NCBI GenBank assembly: GCA_024349245.1 | Contig: JALDNG010000022.1 | Span: 11,525,001 to 11,589,000, forward strand | Length of the DNA: 64,000 nucleotides | From: Neodontobutis hainanensis | Lineage: Eukaryota > Chordata > Actinopteri > Gobiiformes > Odontobutidae | Direction of reading: 5' to 3' | Shown: piece after piece, positions 21,701-33,700 of the stretch | How positions within the stretch are numbered: position 1 is the first letter of the stretch | Layout of the letters: every line of letters starts with the position of its first letter | The notes under the pieces: generated by a model | What the model was told of the DNA's origin: nothing | The model's database searches: none | Seen by the model: the letters and a program-made list of their open reading frames with translations, nothing else | Position numbers and translations under genes: made by a program

Positions 21701-24700
21701 TTTTTTATGTTTCCAATGGAAAATGTCAATGGTTGTATCTTGGATTAGACAAAAAAAGATGAAAAAGTCAAAGGGTGGCTGGGTCTAAACTGTTTGTATT
21801 GAACGGTCCCTGACCAAAGTGGTACAATAATAGCCATATAGAGAGACACATACAGTTGTGGTCATAAGTTACTGTCAGAATTTGTGAATTTTGTTGTTTG
21901 GGTTTGAATGGCTACTAAAGGTAACCATCCTCACCTGTGATCTGTTTGCTTGTAATCAGTGTGTGTGTATAAAAGATTAGTGAGTTTCTGGGCTCCTGAC
22001 AGACCCTTGCATCTCTCATCCAGTCCACTGATATTTCATTGGAAAAGCAAAAGAATTGTCAAAAGATCTGCTGGAAAAGGTAATTGAACTGTATTAAACA
22101 GGAACGGGACATAGAAAGATATCCAGTAAATTGAGAATGCCAATCAGAAGTGTTATAAATCTAATCAAGAAATGGAAAATGAAAAGGTAAGGTGGAACAA
22201 CGGAAAATTCTGCCACAGCTGCTGGGAAAATTGTTCAGGATGCAAAGAAAAATTAACAAAAAACTTTGAGACAAGCCTCAAAAGTAGGAGTGATGAGTCC
22301 AAAATGTAACTTTTTGGCCACAACCATAAGCATTACATTTGGAGAGAAGTCAACAAGGCCTATTATGAAAGATACATCATTCCTACTGTGAAACATGAAG
22401 GTGGATCACTGATGTTTTGGGGATGTGTGAGCTACAAAGGCACAGGAAAAGATGAATGGAGCATGTTATCAGAAAATACTGAAGGAAGATTTGTACTCAT
22501 TAGCCCGGACTCTGCGCATGGGACGTACTTGGACGTTTCAACATGGCACAATCCAAAACAAAAGGCCAAGTCGACCTGTCATTGGCTACAGCAGTGATGG
22601 TTTTGGACTGGCCAGCTCAGTCTCCTGACATCATTATCATTGAGTCACTCTGGGGAGATCTCAAACGTGCAGTTCATTCAAGACAGTCCAAGAATTTACA
22701 GGAACTGGAGGCTTTTTGCCAAAAAGAATGGGAAGCTTTACCATCTGAGAAAATAAAGATCCTCATCCACAACTACCACAAAAGACTTCAAGCTGTCATT
22801 GATGTTAAAGGTTGCAATACACTCTATTAAGAACTGGGGTAAACCTTTTATCAGGGTCATTAGGTTAGTTTCTGTTGTCATTATGATTTAAAACGAATAA
22901 ATACAATTGTTTGACAATAAATTGCTACACCCAACCACTAACTAAAAGTGAAAAGAAAGTTCTCAAATACTGATAAGGTATGCAAATTTATGAGCACAAC
23001 TGTACGTGTGTGAACATTGTATCTTTAGGGATAAGGGATACAGGTGATATACAAGTGATATTTAATGATATAATATTTACTTGCTGGTCTACAGTAGGAT
23101 TTTGGATTTGATGATTTGGCTGTAAGCAATCTGAACGCACGAAGATAATTTCTCAAAGTCTACCTGCTGCAGTTGTGGAAGACAGGCTTTTCAGACACAG
23201 GAACAGTCCCTCAGGTTCAACCCCAGAGGAGCAGAGCAGGCTGAAGGAAAGAACAGGAAACTTGTTAAAAGAGAAGATTTAAGATAACTCATCCCACTGG
23301 AGCAAATGCTATAAGGAGACAACAGGGGTTAGAAGGTTTGAACAGGCACAAAGTCTGCTCATCTACTTGTTGCTTTGATGAGGGATGAAAGGCTGTCATG
23401 AAGTACAGGTTTACAGAGCTAGGGACAATGATAGACTCAACTGTCCTCAAAAACATTTCCTTTAGTCTTGTACCCCTTTCCCATGAAACTAGAGATGTAA
23501 ATGTCAGTGTTTACTTATTGACACAGGGTCTAGACATTGCCCAGAAGAGACAAAAATAAGTGTTTTTTATCTATGGTCTGCTACTTTCTTCCACTTTGCT
23601 CGAAACCACTGCTGATGAAGTAGCAGGAAAATCAAAAATTGCTTCCACTTCCTCTATAGTTTTTCATTTTCAAGCAACTTAACACAGCCTGATTCACATT
23701 TATGAGCACTTTGGGCATTTGGCGCTAGAAAGAGCAGCTTGTGTTTAAGTCTTGTTTGAGGACGATCAGCGTAAAAGCCTTTTTTATTGGCAGGTCATGC
23801 TACTTGTTAATGTAGTGATGCAGGTGACGCTGCAGTGCAGCAAGCTTCAGTGGCCTCTGAACATAGATGTTGCTTCACAACTTGTCAGGAATCAAGCAAA
23901 AAGCAGACAGAAAGGCATCAATTAAATCTAAAGCCAATGTGGGAGTCTTTTTGAATTGTCTCTCATCAGAAACTTTACAATCTATGAAATTGCAGCTCAC
24001 TGTTCATAGTAGCTATACGGAATAACTTAAAAGTATTGTTACTACAGCCAAACAGGAGGTATTGGATGACAACATGCTGTCAGAAAAGCAATAAATGTAC
24101 AGGCACAAGTGCCAATGTTTTGCTTTTAAATCGCTCTCTGCTATAGGGTTTTGTATAGGTCAAAGGGCCTAAGGTGTGGCTACTGCTGCCTTACGCTGAC
24201 CCACAACCTCTAAACTAAACTAAACACACTGAACTATGCAAACCTGTCATCTCATTTATCTTCCATTTTCACACCTGCCTGCATCTTAGCTCTGTTTACA
24301 ACACTTTTAAAGCATTTACCATAGGTGTATCTAGTCAAATGTATTGTTTCCACAAAATCTCTTATCACAGATTTAAAATATAAATATAAAATAAATCATT
24401 TATTTTAAACGTCACTGGACTGTAAGCCTTTAACAAAAACGTCACAGACTGTCACTGATTGACAATCAATACAAGACTATTTTAGTGAATGTAGTCTGAA
24501 ATGGCCAATTTAGGTAAATCCCTGGGTTCTAATGTTCCAGTGTTGCATGGCCTCCATTATCTGCGTATAATCCGGCATGCCTTGAGGTTGGACCAGTGTC
24601 TGCTGCTTTCGTCACCGGCCTGTCAACAGTTGTCCCTGTATGTCTATTTTTGATGCTTATTTATGGCCTGTCTGTTCGAGCCAGGGAGTGGGGAAGGGTT

Positions 24701-27700
24701 AGAGCTGCAGAAGACAATAGACAAGACACTAGAGGAGCCGAGCGGGCAGCCTGCTCCTGCTTTTACACTTAAAGAGTCGGGGGTATTTATATTCAACTGG
24801 TAAGGCGGGTGATTGAATTTGCACTATGATGACTGATGTTTGCAGTTCACAGGAGTAACACTAGACACTGTGGTTGTGTTGTGACGACGGGCGAAAAATT
24901 TCAATGGGGCCGTGGGCCAACCAGCAACTCAACCGAGAAAAAGGCTGTAGCCTGCCGGCAAAGTAGGACATTGACACCTGTTCTCAATTCCCACTTTAAG
25001 CAGTTCTCTCTTGGTTTTTAAATATTCCTCATGCTACCCTTGTTTCTTTAATGCCACACTTGGACATTTAATTAATAAGTAAGTAAGTAAGTAATTTATA
25101 TTTATATAGCACCTTTCTCAGATAATTATCACAAAGTGCTTTTACAACAGTGTTTTTTACATGAAGTTTCAACTCACCCCATTTACACACATTCTCTCCT
25201 GGGACAGACAGAGAGGCGGGCAGCCACACAACCGGCGCTCACAACCTTCTCCTCCCACCACCAAACACAACTCCACAGTCACACACATTCATACACCAGT
25301 GCTACGGACACTGGAGGCAAGGTGGGTTAAGTGTCTTGCCCAAGGACACAACGACATTAATCTCACATTGCTACCTCTGCATTACCTTTCAGTCTGTCAA
25401 TGTCTTTCTCTATTTCTCCCCAAACTCCCGTTCAGCAAACTTGGCTAAAGCCATGGCTAAACGATTCCATACATGAAATAAAGGCATGACATTAATAATG
25501 TGCATTACTGTCTAGCGTTCTTTAAGGCTCGTGCCCATTCACAGAGGGATAAAAGGAGGCTTTTCAAGCAAGCTAAAACAATAACGAGCTATATAATAAA
25601 TATGCTGAAAGGAGACTTGCTCAGAAAGGTGTTGACAACACTGTTAAACCACAAGAACTAAACCAGAGATATTGAACAAAGCCCAAAAACGACAAGGTTT
25701 TCAGGTGGCAAGCCGCAGTTTCACCTTCCCTCAGGCCAGCATTTTATGTGCCACATGTTACACTGCACTTCTCATCATGAGCGGCACCAGCAGGCCTCAA
25801 TCTGCCACAGCTGTGCTATAGAAAGATGACTCTTTTTAATACAGATGCATTTGTGGCAGTGTGTGTCAGCTGAGGCCTGAATACACACTTCAGAGAGAGG
25901 GCGAGCTCCATCTGTTCAGCAGCATTGCGGTTTTGAAGCCTCGTTCCTTCTTGTGCTTGGACTGTTTATACATATCACAGGAGCTCCGGAAATGGTCAAT
26001 TAGTTAATTCAGATATTTAATTTGAACATCAAGAGCAGCTATCACAGTAATATTTGGAGCTGTGCCACAATTTAATGCTAATTCACATTTGTTCCACCGC
26101 CCCTACCCCCCCCCCTTTAAAGAAAAGAACATCATCCCATTGCATCTAACGCTAATGGGAATGTGTCTCCCAGCCTCTCAGACAGTCTCTGCATTTTAAA
26201 ACAGCTTTAGTATACTCAAATGCTTTAAAGTATACTGCGACATTATTTGTCATGGCCTTAAAACCAGTCCAAAAAGCTGCATGTGAATTGTGGAAAACTC
26301 ATACATACAAAGAAGTACCGTGGCCTTTTACACTACTTGTTTTTTTGCACTCCACAAACATCTACTCATAAGTTGCCGCATTAACTCAAATAATGATTGC
26401 GCAGCATGAAAATCCAATAGACAAAGCTTAATGCCCAGGATCGTCCAGTAGATTAAGCTCTGGCTGGTGTGTGTTAACAGATCAATAGGATTTCTATGAT
26501 CAGTACCTTCCAGTCTGGAATCATAGTAGACGGTAGACAAGCACAACTTATTTTACGTGGACGGCATGCATTTGTTTTGATTTGGGGTAAGTGTGTCAAA
26601 GAAAATGAAGTGGCAGGAAAGCAAAGGGATGAAAGTATTCAGGTATGGATGTTGCCTTCAAGCTTTTTCAAGCTGTGTGTCTTAACCAGGACTGTGTGTC
26701 TGGTGTGTGTGAAGATGAAGGAAGAGTTACTTTTGGGAGATGCTGTTCCCTGGGCTGCATGTGTATTAGTGGTCTAATGTTCATGTGAATAATTGATTAC
26801 GGCCTCTGTGTTTTTGATAATTAGTTGATAGCTTCTTAGCTCTAAGCCCTGAGATTTGTGAGACTGTGTATTAGAGGCTAGGTATTCCACTTGTAAAGTC
26901 TCCTGAAAACAAAAGCATTCACAAGAAATGAAAAAAAATCTCTTGCTAGACATGCATTTGTTTGTCATGGATTAACTTCTGCAAAAAGCAATGCATATAC
27001 ACTCTCACAATCTAATAACAGTATAGTTCTGAGGCAACAGGATATTTAGGATATTTACCATTTTACTATGCATTTTCTACATATTGTGTACAGCTACAGT
27101 ATATTTCCAATACATTACATTGGAACATTTGATTAAGTTGATTTTGGAGCCACAGAATGCTGTCACCAAAGTAGCAAACACCTATAGCCCAGTTTTAAAT
27201 CTTTAGTTTTCCTGATATTATTTAATTATTACTTACATAAATAATGAAAATCTTTAGTGCCACCTGGAACTTCTTCTTCACCTAAAGTAAACAATCAAAA
27301 TGCAAGCATACAAAGGATTCAATGAAATTCTCTCCTCTCTAGCCCCGTTCCCTCACCTTATTGATTTTTCTATCTTTCATATGCTTATGCATCAAGTAAA
27401 AACAGAATAGGGAAGTTTCAACGTGTATGTTTTATCCTAGAATCCCAGTGCTCATATCAAACAGAGAAGATGGTTTGTTTCCATGATCAGCGACCTTGAG
27501 TAAACAACACGTTCTTCCCAGCTTGTATCACAAAATCTGCAGAGACCTCATTTCTATGCCTCATCTAAATAGTGCCATGTCCTTCCGGATTCAAATTTAT
27601 GTGATACATTTTAACAAACAGCTCACCCTTTTTGACAATGTTTTTTTTCTAGTGCAGTTATAATATGTACGTTATAAAGAGTACTATAGGCTAAAGACTT

Positions 27701-30700
27701 TCACTGACAAAGATGGGGTGTTTTAGGTCAAAAAAATATCTTTCCTGTATCTGTCTGCAGGAAGACCTTATTAGGCACACTTCTTGTTTCCTCTTGTCTG
27801 AATAACTCTCAGGACAAAAGATGGTATGTAAAATGAAAGAACTACCAGAGAAGGAAGGAAAGAGCATATGTCCAATTGTACACTGACCTTTTCAGTTTTC
27901 CATATTGTACCACAAGCATGGGACAAGTAGAAGAATGTCAGGAAGTGTGGATGGATTAGAAGATGTGAGGTTGGGAAGACCGCAAGAGCACAGCCAATCG
28001 AAAACGAAGTGTTCCCAGGGTCAAAGGTCAGCCTCCTGAGTCTGTTAATGCAGTCACCGTGGGAACCGATCAATCTCAGGGCTTCGGCGGTATCGATCCG
28101 ATGTGGGCACATGTGGACACACTTAGACACACACTAGCATTCTCCCAAGCACATACACAATGCAACATTCATTCAGTCGTACAAAGCAGTTTGTGGTGTC
28201 AGTGGAACACACACAGACACACATGCCGCAGGCCACTGATAATTCACAGACCCACTAAAACACCTTACACAAACACATATTTATTGATGTTTGTGATAAT
28301 TTACTCTTCTCAAATAAACAGATTCAAGAGTACTGAATAACATTTTAAGGGAATTTGTGTATGTGTAATCAGGTGTGACCTGACCCAGCTTTTTAGTTGC
28401 CAGTAATAACAAACTATAATTAAACATTTTAAACTCTCTACATTAATTGTGCAAAAAGACCAAGACTTAGCAAGTTTATCTGCGTGTATTTATACAAACC
28501 ACCAATATTTGTAATATCAACATTTCCGAAATAAAAAAATACTTATTGTATCTTGTAAGAAAAGCAGTTGTTGCAGTGATGCATGTTATATCAGGCATAA
28601 TACGTTTATGATGTAGAGATAAAGCAGGACTCTGTGATATATAGGATATACCCTGTAAGCCACCTTGCCATGTGCTAGTTTCTTGCATTTTTTCTCAAAC
28701 ACCAGTAGAGCATTATGAGCTGCTGTATAATAAAATGGATTCTGCACAACTCCAGAATAAATATTTTTTTTCCATTAAAAAAAAACTTTTCACTGTAGAT
28801 ACAAGGCCATACAAAGACAACAGTGCTATTTTGTCAACTTGCTGATGGCTCGTGGCATCTCTATGACTGTTTAGGGACATAATAACAGTGTAGAGTTTCA
28901 GTGTGCTCAGTCATAGATAAACCCACAGGCATTCCCCACTACCTGATACGCTGGATTAGAGATACACGCAACTGACAAACAGGTGCCTGTGACACGAAAT
29001 GCTGACAAGCATGCACACAATAATACACATATAGTTCAACAATACATGGATGAATAGTACACACTGACAAAACACCATTGTTAATTATCAAGTAGATGAC
29101 AGGTAGTCTATTTTTTTATACGTCAAGAAAAGTAAGAGTAAGTCTAAAAGAAGTTTGCTAATATGGCTTAACTTGAGTTTTTTTTAGCTTGACTTAGCTA
29201 TTCTAAAGGACAACACAAACCATTTTGCTGCCATCTACGTGAAAGTCAGCACTGTTAAACGTCAATATTCACCAGATGTATAAGCTGCTCTAATAGTAAT
29301 GGTTGGTTCAGTCAAATCTGACAGTTGGTTGACAAATTGTGTTCTACATACTGCCTAGCTCAGTAAATTATCACCAGTATTATCATTCCTCTTTGTCAGC
29401 ATTTGGCTCTCGCTGCGGAACTTGCTGCGACACCTGGCACCTGCTGATTTTCCCAGGATTCTTATCACCCTGCTAGTCTTAGTACTAGAGCTCAAGTGGA
29501 CTGTAGTACACCATAGTATACAAAAGCTTTGGGGGGAAAACAGTCACAATGTTGGGTGGGTGTTGGGTAATGGTTTTATTGTCATCTACTCTTGCACTGT
29601 AAGCTAAACTCAGTTCAAAACGTGGCCCACCGAAATGCCATCCCACCCCATCCATGCAGGTCACATTCCTGGAACATCTTGGGGATTTTGACACTCATGC
29701 TGCTATTTTTCTTGATGGATATGTCTCTATTTGTGGGCTACAAATGAGTTACTGGTGACCTGAAACAAGATACTAGGTGTGGTGACCTGATACAAAATAA
29801 TTTACCTCTCTAGCTTTTACTATTTAGAATCAAGTGATACACCATTTGCAGATCAGCAAAACAATGAGTGGTCCACGTCTTGTCCATAATGTGACGACCA
29901 ATTAGTTGAAGAAGATCCAATGTGAATGCGAAAAAGCTTCTCCCTGAGCTTTTACCACCCTAAACTGAAAATGAGCGACATCCAAAGCACAAAATAATTA
30001 AGTGTTTGGAAGAACAGGCGCTGTGCTAGGTGAATTAATACTCATTCCCAGGTGAATAGAGGGCCTGTTTGGCTCAAGGCGAACAGATGCCAAGACAGGA
30101 CTGCAACAAAGGATGGGCGCTTGAGAGTTGCCTGCATTGATGTCAGCTTCAAACCTCACCTGTAGTAGCATTGATTGTGGTCCAGCAGAGATGGCTATTG
30201 TTTATGTACAAGTCATTTTGAGCTAAATAAACTGTGTCTGTGTGTATGTGACTTTCAACCCCCCCCTAGCTTGATTCTCTCCATTCATTAAGGCTCCACA
30301 GAAGGAGATTCCATTAATCTGTTCATTAGGCCACTTCAAAAATGGTACTACTTATTAAAATCAGATCCAGCTGTGTACTCTCGTTATAGCCCGCCGTAGC
30401 ATACATGCTTAACAATGCTCGTGGCGCAAGACCAAAACCCGTCCACAAGAAAAAAAAAAAAAGGAGGGGGGGTGGGTGGGGGGATTGATTCTGCATTGGC
30501 CTGTTTTGACTCAACACACCATGATAATTGCTCTACTCTTAGCAGGGGGCTATGAATAAACATTACTTCTGTCGGAGAGCATCTGAATGCTCCATTTCCA
30601 ATTAATTTACATTTGCCCAGAAATGGAGCGCATATCTGCTCTTAATCACTATGTTTTATTTTCTCAATTTCCCTCAAGTCTTTTCTCATTCTCTCATTCC

Positions 30701-33700
30701 CTGTCTGGCACTTTCATTCCCCCTTATTTCTACCTCTTTCTCTCTCCTTGGAAAATCCCATTAATCTCAGCCCGTGGTTTTGAACAAAAGCTATGGGCTA
30801 AGCGATTGATCCGGGCATTGATCCCACTCGCCTGAACGATCATAAAGGTGTTAAATTGGTTTCTTGGAGGATATGTATTTTTTATCACTGGCCGCTGCAA
30901 GTTCCTGCGTGGAATATTTCTTTCTCTTTTTTTAACACTTTAACACTTGTAATGATATTAAAATATTAAATAGATCACACCTTGAAAATGCTTTAAATGT
31001 GGAGTTTCAGGTCAGTTTGAAGTAATTTCAGGGGAGTGCGTTTTCTGGATGGCTGCAAATCTTAGAAGCTAAATCCTTGTAAAAAGTTTTGCTCTGTCAA
31101 AGGATGGGGAGAAACCTGGGATTGTCCAAATACAGTCAAAGCTGGTGAGAGTAACCCTTTCAGTTTTATTGTAAACAATTGCATCTATAAAATTATATAA
31201 TCAATATGTAACTTTCTAAAGTATTAGTTATTATATGACATTTGGTTATAGGTATCCTATAGCTATACTAACAACAATATGTTCATCTAGGAACATGGTA
31301 ATAAATACAACTGAACTTTAATGGCTGGTTTAAATGGTCAGATATAACCATGCAGGGGCAGTAAACAACTAAATAACCCCAGCTCTTCACATTCAAGGTT
31401 AATACTCCAATACACTCTTTTAATCCACTTGCTATTGTGTTGTGATCCACGCAGATTGTTCATACTGGGCTTATTTTCCACTTCAGATTATCGGTAACTG
31501 TAAAGCTACACAAAGAACAAATGTAAGATGCATAAACACAAAACGCAGGTGATGGGTCCTCTTAACTCCAAACATTTTAGTTTCGGTTAATGTCTTCGTG
31601 TCATGTGCAGAGGCCTTTTTCTATATAACTAGTTTAGGATGACCTAGATGACTGACATTCACAGACATTAAACTTAACCTCCAACTGAGAATAACACATT
31701 GCAACTATAATGATACTTATTTGTCTACACAAAGAGATGTTTAAGTTTTTGGTACAAATTTGTTTCAGAGTCAGCTGGGAACCCCAGGTATAGTTGTAAG
31801 TTCTTGTAAGAACTATTTTCATCAGGATTAGTCTGAAGTAGTAAAACACCATCTATTCTATACAGTATATGATACCAAGAGTATACCAAGTTTATTTACT
31901 ATTGTGTCGCCTTTGCTAAAATAAGAGTACTGAAATACACTTGCTGTGAGTCTTGTCTAAATTTTCCAGGCCCATGTGATGAGATAAGAATTAACCGGAA
32001 GCAGAATAAATGACAAGTTTTATTGCCCAAGTCAAGTTCAATAAACTCAGCATTTGAACTTTGTCATGAAACCTTGTAAACAAAACAAATGCTGAGGTTA
32101 TAATCAGCTACTGGCAATTTGACAATATTTTGCTCACTGCAGAGGTACACAGATCGCTCCTGGTACTCGGCTGTATGGAATTGCAAGACAAAGAAGTCAG
32201 CGCTATGTCAAAGGGTTCATATAATCAGAATGAGCATGCAGCAGATTTTGTAAGATCATGTGCCATTTGACAGAGCAAAGGAAGAACTTGTCAGGGAAAC
32301 AGCTCATGTCGCTCTGCTTAAAAGGTCACTAACACAAATCCCAGTCCTGGTCCACCCTCTCCCGCCTGTCTGTCTGTCACCAGTCCTTCACTTCCAGCTG
32401 GGCGTCCTCTCCCCCTTATCTGCACTACTATCACCCACTGACACCCCCCCTTTGATGACCCAGGCCTCTTGTCAGAGAAGAGCTTCCAGGCAGGCAGTGA
32501 GGACAGCACTTTGATGAGGACCCCGACACTTGGCAGCACTGCTGACATGCAGGGGGGTCCTTTGAAGAACACCCATCCGTCCACTATCCTTCCAGGGCCT
32601 GAATGGAACGATGAAGTCAAGTAGATTGGGGGTTAACATATAGTATAGAGAAATCCCTCCTTTGGCAGTCTTCCTTGCTCTCTGATGGTTTTAATGAAGG
32701 CATTTGAATTTTACTTTTGTCCCATTGCTTAGGACGCCTCCAGTGTCAAACAACAAAAATCAGAAATATAGGACAAAGTATACAAGACAGACAGCGCCCT
32801 TGGTAATGTCTGAAATCTCAGACGCATTGGCTTTTATGTGTTCTGTCACTTGTCCTGTTTGATTAAAGAATCACATAACTTTGGTAGTCTTCGTGTGAAC
32901 AAGTTTGAATCCATCAGACTTGAGAGGCAAATATATTTAAATACAGTAAGACAATGCAGATTGTCCAAAGTGTGTGTGAGTGAGAGTGTATGAACTTAAG
33001 ATGAGATATGTAACGTCTATTGTTGTCTCCCTGAAACCGAAACAAGCTGCTGTTTGGCCATAGTAGCAGTCATAACACTTGTAATCAATGTGCCAGACTT
33101 GCACATCAAAAAAGTAATAAATGTTTGTTGGCAGAGATTCAGCTGTTCACCGTGGATTTTGGCAAATTTTGACTTTCTATTCAGCCCAACAAACCTCATT
33201 TGAGCATTGTTTGCACTGCACCTGCCTCTGTCACAGACATATTGATCTGCATTCTTTTCCCGTCAGTGACATTGGTCATGAACATCAGTTCTCACACAGT
33301 CAAGCAGCAAGCAAGTAATTCACAACACCACTACACAACTACCGTGTTCCTGGAATCACTTTATTCCCAGCAATACCACAAAGAGCGCAATGTGTGTTAA
33401 AAAAATGAAAATCTTTTGCATTTTCCTCATTCCTTTCTTCTCAATGTGGTCTTTTTGTCAGAGTCTGGATATGTGGACTAATGATTAACACAGCCAGGCA
33501 TGGGAAGAGATCATACACACAATAGAGGAGGTTGTTTTCCTGTGTTTGACCTGTGTCATCTTCCCAAGCTTACCTGGCAGGTTCCTGGGAGCCAGAGTTT
33601 GGTATTTAGATGAACAAAAATAATGTGCCACTTAATCACTACCATCTAAAGTAGTCAGCAACTGCTAGCAATAGGTAAAGAGAATCAAAGGCTACATTGT

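Larger units (their letters stand above)
20050..21840 (+). other. nr5a2: nr5a2 intron 4, second part (G/C-run and purine-rich segment)
   Basis: No gene is seen. The segment is unusual for its strand bias: G-run motifs at 20239-20255 and 21081-21104, a C-run at about 20617-20633, a purine-rich tract at 20688-21060, then a C-rich stretch at 21241-21330. Apparent antisense frames are Ser/Leu/Pro-rich by-products of the purine tract. Confidence 0.75.

Noticed and set aside
22388..22830. Open frames that look like a usable transposase
   Set aside because: They are only the C-terminal pieces, in two frames; the N-terminal part has stops and the core is deleted, so it is a pseudogene.
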